From: Casp-actino8 sp032118015
GTDB lineage: Bacteria > Actinomycetota > Acidimicrobiia > Acidimicrobiales > Ilumatobacteraceae
Assembly: GCA_032118015.1 (NCBI GenBank)
Contig: JAULYE010000010.1
Span: 24,611 to 88,610 of the forward strand
Reading direction: 5' to 3'
Length of the DNA stretch: 64,000 bases
Shown: piece by piece, positions 7,398 to 15,903 of the stretch
Numbering within the stretch: position 1 is the first letter of the stretch
Layout: the number at the start of each line of letters is the position of its first letter
Notes under the pieces: model-generated
The model's database searches: none
Seen by the model: the letters and a program-made list of their open reading frames with translations, nothing else
What the model was told of the DNA's origin: nothing
Translations under genes and position numbers: made by a program

Positions 7398-8591
7398 ATG
7401 AGCGTCGTGATTCGAGATTTACTGTCGACCGATATCAGCCCCGCTGTGCGGCTGTTGGAAGAGTGTCGATCCCTACCTGATACGAAACCGGCCGATTTCG
7501 CCCAATTCGTGAGCGATGTGTCATCTGGTGCTCCAGGTGTCGTCGCGGTCGACGCGGCCTAGCGCCACAAAGGAATCGGCTCGGCGATGCTGCAGCGTCT
7601 GGAAGAAAAGTTGATGCATCTGGGTGTACGGAAAATCTCTGCTTTGCTGTCGAATTCCCAAGCAGGAGAAACCGCTTTGGTGAATCGTGGTTTCACCTCC
7701 ACTCACGATCTCGTGCTGTACGAGAAGTTCGAGCCCATTGCTCCGACTGCGATGCGTATCGTCGATCAATATGGTGGCGAGATTCTGTCGGCCGATCTGT
7801 GGGATCGGGTAGCTGGCATGCACGAAGAAAAGAGAATCATCGACGGGCGTGTCGTAGCGCCACTCGCCGACCCGAACAAAGCAGAATAAGTCGGTGTGAA
7901 GGCCCCGGCGACGGTGCTGCTCTTTGGCCCTCCAGGAGCCGGGAAGACGACCTTCGCCAAAGCAATAGCCGGCCGTCTGGGATGGCCGTTCATCGAGTTG
8001 CTGCCGTCCAAATTGGAGAGCGGAAGTGATTCGATGTCTTCGGAGTTGCGCACGGCAATGAACGACTTGTTGCAACTGGATCGTGCTGTCGTCTTCATCG
8101 ACGAGTTCGACGAAATCGCATCGGCCAGAGAACGCAACCCCACGACCAAAGGAGTGGTCAACGAATTGCTGAAGATGATTCCGGCGTATCGATCTGCGCC
8201 GGGACATCTCTTGGTGTGCGCCACGAATTTCGTCGGCGAAATCGACTCGGCTGTGTTGCGTCCGGGCAGATTTGACTTGGTGATTCCGATCGGTCCGCCC
8301 GATCTGACAGCCCGGATTGCTCTGTGGGAAGCAGCGCTCTCACGCCTCGATCAACGCGGAGTCGACATCGACAATCTGGCGAGGAACACCGAGGGTTACA
8401 CACCTGGTGACGTCGAGCTGGCTGCCCAACGAGCAGCAGCTGCCGCATTCGATCGGATTCGCGAAGGGGCAGGACCCTCTTACGTCTCAGCTGACGACCT
8501 CGACAGGGCGATCGGGCGCACCCGGGCATCGGTCACCAGTGACATTCGCCAGCGGTTCGCCGACGAAGCAGATCGCTTCGCCCGCGTCTAG
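7398..8591 (+). pseudogene. Decayed copy of the GNAT-AAA+ fusion gene
   Basis: The whole stretch is one reading frame homologous to 3664-4932, but it carries TAG at 7560-7562 (Trp80 codon in the intact copy), TAA at 7887-7889 (Lys189) and an in-frame loss of 75 bp (25 codons) from the GNAT core just before the first stop. The GNAT domain is therefore destroyed. The AAA+ half from the GTG at 7896 is still open for 231 codons, with Walker A GPPGAGKTT, Walker B VVFIDEFDE, CATNF and RPGRFD. It differs from the intact copy mostly at third positions, so an isolated ATPase domain could still be made. Over 7602-7774 it is almost identical to 3943-4115, which suggests gene conversion. Confidence 0.85.
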
Positions 8592-8695
8592 ACCTCTGAA
8601 ACCAGTGCTTCGGGCAATGGGGAGCCTCTTGTAACCTTGCCGATGGACGTGCCTCATGTGTTTGTGGATTCCGCACCACATTGCGCACCATCCCC

Positions 8696-8768
8696 GCCTC
8701 CGTAGCTCAGTGGATAGAGCAACGGTTTCCTAAACCGCAGGTCGCAAGTTCGATTCTTGCCGGGGGCG
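8696..8768 (+). tRNA. tRNA-Arg (anticodon CCU)
   Basis: This is a complete 73-nt cloverleaf. The acceptor stem GCCTCCG pairs with CGGGGGC, the D-arm is GCTCAGTGGATAGAGC, the anticodon loop is TTCCTAA with anticodon CCT (reads AGG), the T-arm is TTCGATTC-type, and the discriminator base is G. CCA is not encoded. It borders the rearranged region and could serve as an integration site, but no duplicated 3' end is visible nearby. Confidence 0.95.
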
Positions 8769-9078
8769 CCGCAGAACACCTTGATACCGCAGGTTTTCTT
8801 GGATGCGCCATCTCGTGCTGACATCAGTTGTCTGCCGAGTTCTGTATCCATTTCTAGATGAGCCGTGGATGATCATCTACCTCACGTCATGGAGGCAGCT
8901 CACCTTCTCGCGCCAGCAAACTTCATGCATGTGATTTGAAATTGCGAACGACCACACCGGAATGATTGGTGACATCTGTATGTGGTATTGAAGAGTTCCG
9001 ACGGTAGACCAGTAAGTGGCAACTGTTAGGTGGGTGGTTCTGGCGGATCACGCAGTATTGAGGTGGGAGCACCCTTTC
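8769..9078. other. Intergenic stretch before the beta-helix gene
   Basis: These 310 bp contain no convincing gene. They must hold the promoter of the large gene at 9079, but I see no clear -35/-10 pair. Just before that gene, GGTGGGAG (9062-9069) is a plausible ribosome binding site. Confidence 0.5.
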
Positions 9079-12000
9079 ATGTTTATTTGGCTATTGGGGC
9101 AAAGAGGTTCTGGGCATAGGTCGATCATCGTGGGAGCGCCTGCGCGATTGCTTGCCGTCGTGCTCTTGGGCGTTGCGCTGATCCAGGTCTTTGCAAGCGA
9201 CGAAGTTGCAGGGGATACGCACTGCGATCTCACCGTTGGTGAGATCGTTGACGTGGACAGCCCCGTACTCGACACCATTCAAAAAGCGATCGATGCAGCT
9301 CAGCCCGGTAACACCGTGTGCATTCCTGCGGGCTCGTATACCGAGAACATCGTCGTCGCAAAGCAGATCACTCTCACAGGAAGCGAAATAGCGGATGATC
9401 CAACGACAATCAATTCTGGATCTGCCGGAATACCGGTCGTCACCGTCTCAGGGACCGGTAGCCCCGAGGGTGGTCGTCTCGAAATCAGTCACGTGACAGT
9501 CACTGGCGCACTGGGTACGACGAATATTGGCGCTGGAATTCTCGTCAGTTCGCCTTCAGATCAGACGGGGCTGTCGTTCACCTCTGTGACTTCGACTGGC
9601 AACGAAGGTGCGGGTATTGCCTTCAATGGCACGCCGTCCATATCTGATGTCGTGATGGACGACGTCACTTCATCCCTAAATGGCGAAGCGGGGATTCGCA
9701 TCGCGTCTTCAATTTTGTCCTTCAATGGCCTGACCGTGAACAACTCCACCATCTCCTCAAACGGACACAATGGATTCAGCTTCAACCCGAGTGGATCCAA
9801 CGTCGTGGGGACGAATTTCACGTTCACGGACAGCACATTTGAACTGAACAACACCAAGGGAGTGGTCAACTCTCATGATTTGTCGTTCTTCGGCTTCAAT
9901 GGAAATGCCACACTCGACACAGTCTCTGTCACTACGGCGAGCGGGACTCCTGCGCATGGCGGATATGGAGTTGTCTTCCTCGGCAAGACTCCCTTCACTG
10001 CAGCAGGCAGTATCCGTCTCGAGAACGTCACCGTAAACGGGGCAGTAGGAAAGGGAGCACTCACATTTCAGCGATACACGGACCTTGCGTCCGTCGTGAT
10101 GGTTGACGTGGATGTATCGGGAACCGTGGCCCCTTGGGGCCAGGTGATCGTCGATCACACTGGAGTGACTCCTCTCGACCTCGGCACTACCACAACGAAG
10201 AGCATCGTTCTCTGGAAAAGCGGAGGTGTCGACGCGACCGAAGTCAATCTCCTGACTGCAGCTGGAACCCCGCTCAATCGAAGCTCGCTCGCCGATGGAT
10301 TCGATGCCGAAGATCAGATCGGTCACGCTGTTGACTTGGTGGGGCTCGGATTGGTGCGTTGGAAAGAGTCAACCCTCTTCGTCACACCATCGAGCTTCGC
10401 CGCTCCCTCGTCGACATCAGCCAGTATTCAACGCGCGATCAACATCTCAGTTGCTGGGGACACAGTGAATGTTGAAGCGGGTGTGTACCCCGAGGGAATG
10501 GTGAACCTCGACAAGGAGGGACTGACACTTCGAGGAGCTCAGTGGGGCGTTGACGCATTTACCCGAGGGCCATCTGGGATACCAGACAACGAGACGATCC
10601 TCAGTAATTCAGGCAGAATTTTCGACTTGAATGCACCGAACATAACTATTGATGGCTTCGTCTTTTCCAATCTCGGCAACAGAGCATTGGACAGCTATTC
10701 GTACATAGACGGATTGACGATCAAAAACACCATTTTTGTCGTCACAAGTAACAGTTCTGACAGTGGTGCAATTCAATTCGGTGGTGGAAGTGGAAGCAGT
10801 GGGCCGTACACGGCGAATTATTTCACCTTCGAGCGAAATTATCTCACGGGAACAGGAAGCGGCCCTGTGCTCTACCTCGGACATCAGATGTCCGGTGGAA
10901 CGATCAAGGGCAATGTGTTCAACAGTCGGAGACTCACGTTCGGTCCATTCGGGCAGCCCGACGGTTGGGTCATCGAAGGCAACACTTTTGATGGGAATGT
11001 TGCGGGGGTTGCTTCAATAGCCCCCGGTGGAGCTTCCGGTACCTATGTCGGTTATGGGTTCAACGCTCAATTCGGTGATGCAGTATTCCGAAATAATGTC
11101 GTGTCGAAGATGTATCTCGGCATCGGCCAAATCAGCCTCGTTGATGGTCAAATTATTGGCAACACTTTCGAAGACAACTACGCGGGGGCATTCCAACTCT
11201 GGGGCGGTGAATACGAGTCCCCAGTTTCCCGTGATGTGCTCATCGCCAACAATCTCTTCTCGTACAACGGCACTGACAATACGTCGGATGATGCCGGGTT
11301 CTTATCGCAGGGATTCCGTCTTCGTCCTGGCTGTGATGTGGCTGAACCGTGCTCCGACCCAACGACCCCAAACGCGGCGTTGATTCAAGTTTTCCAAAAT
11401 CGATTCATCGATTTGAATCAAAGCGGTGGCAAGACCCAAGTTTGGGCTGTGCGTAACAATTATCCTGGCGTCGTCGACGCAGAGTTCAATTATTGGGGCT
11501 CAGATGTTGTGACTGTTCTCGAGTCGAAGGTTGGTAAGGGAAGTTCCGACGCGGGCTCGGGGGCGGGTGACGTGTTCCCATGGATTTCGTCGTACACACC
11601 TGATCCGACCAAGGTAGGTCAGCCAGGATTCTGGCCGATTGATATCCAATCGCGCAGCTTGATCACCGCAGGAGAAGGGGATGAGTCGGTGAGTGGCGAT
11701 CCCAGCCTTGGATCGCCGTCGATCTCTTTCGGCTCGGCCCTCGCTGGACCAATCTCGGTGACGTTCTCCTCCATTGTCGCGACACCCGAGACAGCCCTTC
11801 TCTTCGAAAGCCCTCCGTTCAACATGAGCACCGCTGTGCTTGTCGACATATCGATCGACGGGGATGCCGAGCCTCCCTACAAAATTTGTCTCGCACGGTC
11901 CGACGACTTTGACACGATCTGGCACTTCGAGGATGATGCATGGGTCAACATCACTGACGCAGTTCAGGGCCCCGATGGTTTCCTCTGTGGGACTACAGGG

Positions 12001-12114
12001 ACGTTGTCCCCATTCGCAGTAGCGGAGGCTCTGCCTCCGGAACCAGAGGGACCGGGTTCGAGACCGCCATCTTTTGACTTTGAACTTCCTTTGCTGTTGC
12101 CAGACACGCGCTGA
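9079..12114 (+). CDS. Large secreted right-handed beta-helix protein
   Basis: A 1011-aa exported protein. The signal-anchor region (about residues 15-40) is followed by two blocks of parallel beta-helix repeats. The first opens with TIQKAIDAAQPGNTVCIPAG and the second with SIQRAINISVAGDTVNVEAG, the sequence type found in pectate-lyase/NosD-like folds. Repeats such as NTFDGN and NNLFSYNG continue to about residue 850. The C-terminal 180 residues form another domain with a Pro-rich end. Such proteins bind or cleave polysaccharides, but no catalytic set can be named. The ATG at 9079 is preferred (GGTGGGAG upstream); a GTG at 9016 is possible. The last residues, LLLPDTR, resemble a sorting motif cut off before its membrane helix. 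Confidence 0.75.
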   Translation: MFIWLLGQRGSGHRSIIVGAPARLLAVVLLGVALIQVFASDEVAGDTHCDLTVGEIVDVDSPVLDTIQKAIDAAQPGNTVCIPAGSYTENIVVAKQITLTGSEIADDPTTINSGSAGIPVVTVSGTGSPEGGRLEISHVTVTGALGTTNIGAGILVSSPSDQTGLSFTSVTSTGNEGAGIAFNGTPSISDVVMDDVTSSLNGEAGIRIASSILSFNGLTVNNSTISSNGHNGFSFNPSGSNVVGTNFTFTDSTFELNNTKGVVNSHDLSFFGFNGNATLDTVSVTTASGTPAHGGYGVVFLGKTPFTAAGSIRLENVTVNGAVGKGALTFQRYTDLASVVMVDVDVSGTVAPWGQVIVDHTGVTPLDLGTTTTKSIVLWKSGGVDATEVNLLTAAGTPLNRSSLADGFDAEDQIGHAVDLVGLGLVRWKESTLFVTPSSFAAPSSTSASIQRAINISVAGDTVNVEAGVYPEGMVNLDKEGLTLRGAQWGVDAFTRGPSGIPDNETILSNSGRIFDLNAPNITIDGFVFSNLGNRALDSYSYIDGLTIKNTIFVVTSNSSDSGAIQFGGGSGSSGPYTANYFTFERNYLTGTGSGPVLYLGHQMSGGTIKGNVFNSRRLTFGPFGQPDGWVIEGNTFDGNVAGVASIAPGGASGTYVGYGFNAQFGDAVFRNNVVSKMYLGIGQISLVDGQIIGNTFEDNYAGAFQLWGGEYESPVSRDVLIANNLFSYNGTDNTSDDAGFLSQGFRLRPGCDVAEPCSDPTTPNAALIQVFQNRFIDLNQSGGKTQVWAVRNNYPGVVDAEFNYWGSDVVTVLESKVGKGSSDAGSGAGDVFPWISSYTPDPTKVGQPGFWPIDIQSRSLITAGEGDESVSGDPSLGSPSISFGSALAGPISVTFSSIVATPETALLFESPPFNMSTAVLVDISIDGDAEPPYKICLARSDDFDTIWHFEDDAWVNITDAVQGPDGFLCGTTGTLSPFAVAEALPPEPEGPGSRPPSFDFELPLLLPDTR

Positions 12115-12497
12115 GAGTTCATCGCTGACGGTGGCATCGGTTGTGCCGGCGTGTGAATGGCCCTCGACCACGTCGTCAGAGAACCGAGCAGAGACACATT
12201 GCGCTTGAAGATCGAGCAGCTGTTTCACGGTCATGATGCCGTTTCCGGGTTCGAGGAGGAAACGGTCGATCAGCCGTCCTCGTGGAGTGAAACCCAGCAT
12301 GATTTGATCCGGGTCACGTCGACTATCGGTGTATTCCTGAGAATGCTTATATGGGGATGCCTATATGGTGTGAAGCGGGCCTAGGGTTTCCGGACCATTG
12401 TCAGAGTTCCTGTGATGTCTCCAGCCGGAATCGAGCGCGTTTCCTGCCCGAATCGGGCCAGCTCTCTTGCCGGAAGCACGTTGGCAGGAACTTCCAC
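12115..12497. other. Intergenic stretch upstream of the catabolic operon
   Basis: No gene is convincing here. On the minus strand the frame reading down from 12300 (MLGFTPRGRLIDRFLLEPG...) looks faintly protein-like for about 50 codons, but it then runs into the antisense of the beta-helix gene. It may be the remnant of a lost gene. I do not recognise it. Confidence 0.4.
12343..12368. repeat. Tandem 12-bp motif ATGCYTATATGG
   Basis: ATGCTTATATGG and ATGCCTATATGG lie 14 bp apart, about 140 bp upstream of the operon promoter. They could be an upstream regulator site, or they may be chance. Confidence 0.35.
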
Positions 12498-12526
12498 TTG
12501 ACAAACCGATACCTAACCGATTAATG
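12498..12526 (+). promoter_or_regulatory. Promoter of the catabolic operon with tandem AACCGAT motifs
   Basis: TTGACA (12498-12503) is followed after 17 bp by an AT-rich TTAATG -10-like hexamer. Two AACCGAT heptamers (12504-12510 and 12515-12521) are spaced 11 bp, one helical turn, within the spacer. Further on, an inverted partner CCTTAGCGGTTT lies at 12534-12545. Repressor binding here would block RNA polymerase, and the operon-encoded MarR (25688) is the obvious candidate. The operon's first start codon is at 12574. Confidence 0.55.
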
Positions 12527-12573
12527 ATTAAGTCCTTAGCGGTTTCGGCCGATGTCACATCAGGAGGGGTTCC

Positions 12574-13050
12574 GTGGCCAGGTTCACCAAAGAGCAGTTC
12601 GAGCTCCACACGCAGCGATTGAGCGAAAAGCCCATGGATTGGGGCACGTTTCGCAAACAGGGCGAGTACAAGCGGGAATACGACCGCCCGCACGTGCGAA
12701 TGGTCGGTGGCAGTGTCACCCAAGTTCATAACGAAGAGGGATGTGTCCCGGCCGAGGGATTCACCCTGTCGCTGATGATGATGCCGCCGGGAAGCGTCGC
12801 CCCGGCTCACGCTCATGAGGTGGAAGAGGTGTTCTTTTGCCTTCAGGGTCAACTGGTCGCGTTCTGGGAGGACGAGGACGGCACTGTGCTCGAAACCACG
12901 CTCTACCCGAACGACCTCAATCACAGCCCTCCGGGGATCCTTCATGGTCTGCGCAACGATTCGCAGGCTGATGCCTTGGTCCAGGTGATCATCGGGACGG
13001 GTCGGCCACTGCCACCCACCTATATCGATCCCAAACTGGCCAACCTCTGA
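12574..13050 (+). CDS. Cupin-domain protein
   Basis: A 158-aa soluble protein with one cupin_2 beta-barrel (about residues 60-135). The metal-binding motif 1 reads PAHAHEVEEVFFCLQG and motif 2 has the pattern PNDLNHSPPGILHGLRN. His and Glu residues are kept, so it probably binds a divalent metal. In catabolic operons such cupins act as small dioxygenases, isomerases or substrate sensors; the exact reaction cannot be told. The GTG start has AGGAGGGG 4 nt upstream, the best ribosome binding site of the operon, which fits its position as first gene. The creatininase gene follows after 17 bp. Confidence 0.75.
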   Translation: MARFTKEQFELHTQRLSEKPMDWGTFRKQGEYKREYDRPHVRMVGGSVTQVHNEEGCVPAEGFTLSLMMMPPGSVAPAHAHEVEEVFFCLQGQLVAFWEDEDGTVLETTLYPNDLNHSPPGILHGLRNDSQADALVQVIIGTGRPLPPTYIDPKLANL

Positions 13051-13067
13051 GACCGGTCCGTCGTCCG

Positions 13068-13817
13068 TTGTATCTGTCCGACTTCTCATCCAATGGGATC
13101 GCCCAGCGCGTGCGTGCCGGGTCGGTGGGTGTGATCGTGCCTCTCGGTGCCACCGAACAGCATGGCCCACACCTGCCGCTCGACGTCGATTCGACCATCG
13201 CCGTCGCCGTGGCATCGGCGGTCGCAGAACGACTCGGCGCGGCGGGTCATGACTGCATGGTTGCGCCCGTTCTGCCCTTTGGTGACAGCGCACATCACGA
13301 GTCATTCGCCGGCTCTGTGTCCTTGCGGCGACAAGTTGTCGCCGATGTGTTGCACGACCTGTGTGAGTCCTTCTTGCGGACGCCATTCGCGTGGGTGGCT
13401 CTGATCACCGGACATGCAGGCAATTGCTGGGCAATGCGCGACGTCGCTTCTCGACACGCCAATGGCCGGGTCATCTCTGTGGACGACTGGCCAGCAATGC
13501 GGTCAGCCATCCATGATGTCGCTCGTACCGATCTCGGACTCGATCCTGAATACGTGGGCACACATGCCGGACATTTCGAGACCAGCATCATGTTGCACCT
13601 GCGACCCGAGTCCGTGGACATGACAGTGGCTGAGGCTGGTGCGATTGGAGATCCGAATGTTCTCGGAACCCGATTGCGTGACGAAGGGATGCGTACGGTG
13701 TCGCCCAACGGGGTCATCGGTGACCCCACCGAGGCGACAGAGGAAGCCGGAAAGAAGTACCTCGAAGCTTTGATCGGTTACAACACCGCAACGATCCGCA
13801 TGTGGCTCACATCATGA
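13068..13817 (+). CDS. Creatininase-family amidohydrolase
   Basis: A 249-aa protein with the creatininase metal motif GATEQHGPHLPLDVD (about residues 27-41), the second metal segment HHESFAGS, the glycine-rich loop TGHAGNCW and the later motif THAGHFETS with an acidic ligand. Family members hydrolyse cyclic or linear amides with two metal ions (creatinine, or formamido intermediates). In this operon it probably opens or deacylates a nitrogen-containing intermediate, which is an inference. The likely start is TTG at 13068, 17 bp after the cupin gene. Its stop overlaps the permease start (ATGA at 13814-13817), indicating coupled translation. Confidence 0.75.
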   Translation: MYLSDFSSNGIAQRVRAGSVGVIVPLGATEQHGPHLPLDVDSTIAVAVASAVAERLGAAGHDCMVAPVLPFGDSAHHESFAGSVSLRRQVVADVLHDLCESFLRTPFAWVALITGHAGNCWAMRDVASRHANGRVISVDDWPAMRSAIHDVARTDLGLDPEYVGTHAGHFETSIMLHLRPESVDMTVAEAGAIGDPNVLGTRLRDEGMRTVSPNGVIGDPTEATEEAGKKYLEALIGYNTATIRMWLTS

Positions 13818-14815
13818 AGCGATTGGGCGCGCTGAACGTGGGCAAGCTACTCGAAGCGAGTTTCGCGCCGGTGGTCATCGTTGTGTTGACCATCTATATG
13901 TGGCTCACGAGTCCGGTCTTCATGACCTCTGTCAACATCACCAACATTTTGTTGCAGGTGTCGATCCTGGCCATCGTCTCGTTCGGCATGACGTTCGTGA
14001 TCATTGCCGGTCAACTCGATCTGTCTCAGGGGTCTGCCAATGCCCTCATCGGAGTCATCGCCGCGGACGTGATGGTTCGATCGGACAACATCTTCGTTGG
14101 CATCTTGGTTGGCATCGCACTCGGTGTCGGTGTCGGACTCTTCAACGGATACGTCACGGCGTATCTGAAGGTGCCCTCGTTCATCACGACTCTGGGTGTG
14201 CTGGTCATGGCCCGCGGTCTCGCTCGCGAGGTCACGGCTGGAAACACAGTGGGTGGACTGCAGGAGTCCTTCACCGACTTCATGTCGAAGGAATTGCTCG
14301 GCCTCGGGATGCCGGTTCTCATCGCCGTGGTGTGGGGTGTCGTGATGCACGTCTTGCTCAGTCGCACTCAATTCGGGCTCCACGTGTTCAGTGTCGGTGG
14401 TAATCCGGAGGCCTCTCACCGCGCAGGAATCAACGTCAAGCGGGTTCTGCTCGCAGTATTCGTCGTCAGCGGAATCTCGATTGCAGTGTCGGGTCTCACG
14501 CTCCTCGGTCGAGTGCGCGCCGGTCAGCCAAATGCATCCACCCTTCTCGAACTGTACGCCGTCGCCGCTGTGATCCTTGGTGGGACACGACTCACCGGTG
14601 GCAAGGGATCGATCCCACGCACAGCAGCAGGTGTGCTTCTCATCGGTCTCATCCAGAACTCCTTGAATCTGAAGAACGTCTCGTCGAATTACCAGCAGGT
14701 GGTTCTCGGCTTGGTGTTCATTCTCGCCATGACGACTGAGTCATTCGGTAATCAGGTTCGAGAAATCGCCCGCCGTCTTCGCAATTGGAGATCCGGCGGA
14801 CAACCAGTGTCGTAA
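13814..14815 (+). CDS. ABC sugar-type importer permease (RbsC-like)
   Basis: A 333-aa integral membrane protein with about nine to ten hydrophobic segments, of the ribose/xylose/autoinducer-2 permease family (BPD_transp_2). Characteristic parts are the segment IVSFGMTFVIIAGQLDLSQGS near residue 55 and the ATPase-contact loop FSVGGNPEASHRAGI near residue 200. It would form the channel for the binding protein at 14866 and the ATPase at 24934. The ATGA overlap with the creatininase gene fixes the start. Substrates of the family are pentoses, polyols and related small polar compounds. Confidence 0.85.
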   Translation: MKRLGALNVGKLLEASFAPVVIVVLTIYMWLTSPVFMTSVNITNILLQVSILAIVSFGMTFVIIAGQLDLSQGSANALIGVIAADVMVRSDNIFVGILVGIALGVGVGLFNGYVTAYLKVPSFITTLGVLVMARGLAREVTAGNTVGGLQESFTDFMSKELLGLGMPVLIAVVWGVVMHVLLSRTQFGLHVFSVGGNPEASHRAGINVKRVLLAVFVVSGISIAVSGLTLLGRVRAGQPNASTLLELYAVAAVILGGTRLTGGKGSIPRTAAGVLLIGLIQNSLNLKNVSSNYQQVVLGLVFILAMTTESFGNQVREIARRLRNWRSGGQPVS

Positions 14816-14831
14816 GAAGATTTCTCTTACG
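14811..14831 (+). promoter_or_regulatory. Intercistronic hairpin before the binding-protein gene
   Basis: CGTAAGA and TCTTACG form a 7-bp stem with a 7-nt loop that spans the permease stop codon. Such a structure could protect the downstream binding-protein mRNA, which is usually needed in excess over the permease. Confidence 0.4.
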
Positions 14832-14865
14832 GCAGCACCACACACACCTTGACAACGGGGGAATG

Positions 14866-15885
14866 ATGAAAACACGCAAATTGGGTATCGCGGCTGCGGC
14901 CGCGGCCATGCTCTTCGGAGTGACCGCATGTGGAAGTGATGACGGCTCGACGTCGTCTGACGCTTCGAGTGCGCCCACCGAAGAGACAAGTGGCGACTGT
15001 GCCGAGACGTACCAGGTTGGCTGGGCCAACCTCGACGCCGGCATTTTGTACTACCGGGATCTCGAGGCGGGACTCCAGGAATTCGCTGACGCGAACTGCT
15101 GGGAACTCGTCGCTACCGACGCTGCATACGACATCCCGAAGCAAATTGCCCAGATCGAAGACATGATCGTCAAGGGCGTCGATCTCATCATCGCCGCTCC
15201 TGGTGATCGTGACGCTCTGGTGGCCGTGTACGAAAAGGCCAATGAAGCGGGTGTTCCGATGCTGTCGACGGGCAACAACCTGGCCGATGGCAACGAGGCT
15301 CTCGAAATCGGTTTCGTCGGCACCGACTGGGAGGTCGAAGGCGTTCGCCAGACGGAATGGATGGTTTCCAAGCTCTCCGATGGTGACAAAGTCGCTCGAA
15401 TCGGTGGCGTGGGTGCCACTCAGTACGTCCAGAAGCGCAAGGCTGGCTTCGAGGCGGTCATGGCCGAGAATCCGGGCATCGAAGTCGTGTTCAATCAGGA
15501 CGCGAACGGCTTCAACCAGGAAGAGGGACTGCGTCTTGCACAGGATGCGCTCACAGCAAATCCCGATCTGAAGGCCATTTGGGCCGACAGTGACGCCCTC
15601 GCACTCGGCGCAGTCCAGGCTCTCAATGAGCGTGGCCTCAGCCAGGCGGACGTTCTCGTACTGGGTAGCGACGGCGAGCCGATCGCTTTCGATCAGATTC
15701 GCTCTGGCGAAGGCGTCGACTACACCATTGCCCTTCGTGGATTGCAGTGGGGTCGTCTCACCGCAGAGGTCGCGCATGCGTACCTGACCACGGGTGCCAC
15801 GGGATACGAGTACTTCATTCAGGCACCGACCGAGGGTGTCAGCGCTGACAACATCGCCGACCGCACCAACGAGGACCTTCGCTGA
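14866..15885 (+). CDS. Substrate-binding lipoprotein of the ABC importer
   Basis: A 339-aa lipoprotein. The signal peptide ends in the lipobox GVTAC, followed by a Ser/Thr-rich linker and a two-lobed type I periplasmic binding protein of the ribose-binding (peripla_BP_4) class. Typical segments are QIAQIEDMIVKGVDLIIAAP, a central EIGFVGTDWE and the late VLVLGSDGEPIAFDQI. The ATG at 14866 is preferred because GGGGGA lies about 4 nt upstream; an ATG one codon earlier is possible. It is anchored to the outer face of the membrane and delivers the operon's substrate to the permease. Confidence 0.85.
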   Translation: MKTRKLGIAAAAAAMLFGVTACGSDDGSTSSDASSAPTEETSGDCAETYQVGWANLDAGILYYRDLEAGLQEFADANCWELVATDAAYDIPKQIAQIEDMIVKGVDLIIAAPGDRDALVAVYEKANEAGVPMLSTGNNLADGNEALEIGFVGTDWEVEGVRQTEWMVSKLSDGDKVARIGGVGATQYVQKRKAGFEAVMAENPGIEVVFNQDANGFNQEEGLRLAQDALTANPDLKAIWADSDALALGAVQALNERGLSQADVLVLGSDGEPIAFDQIRSGEGVDYTIALRGLQWGRLTAEVAHAYLTTGATGYEYFIQAPTEGVSADNIADRTNEDLR

Positions 15886-15903
15886 GAAGGATGTGAGCTG
15901 AAC

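Noticed and set aside
7398..8591. Stop-codon readthrough or recoding of the second GNAT-AAA+ gene
   Set aside because: The two stops are different (TAG and TAA), and a 25-codon piece of the GNAT core is missing as well. Decay explains all three changes.
8696..8768. tRNA-Arg as attachment site of an integrated element
   Set aside because: No repeated tRNA 3' end, integrase or excisionase gene is visible on either side within the window.
8654..8851. Minus-strand frame with GAPGKNRTCDLRFRKPLL
   Set aside because: It is the antisense of the tRNA-Arg gene. This kind of translation is a well-known false protein in databases.
12361..13386. 341-codon minus-strand frame over the cupin and creatininase genes
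   Set aside because: It is Arg- and His-rich, without motifs, and antisense to two well-supported enzyme genes.
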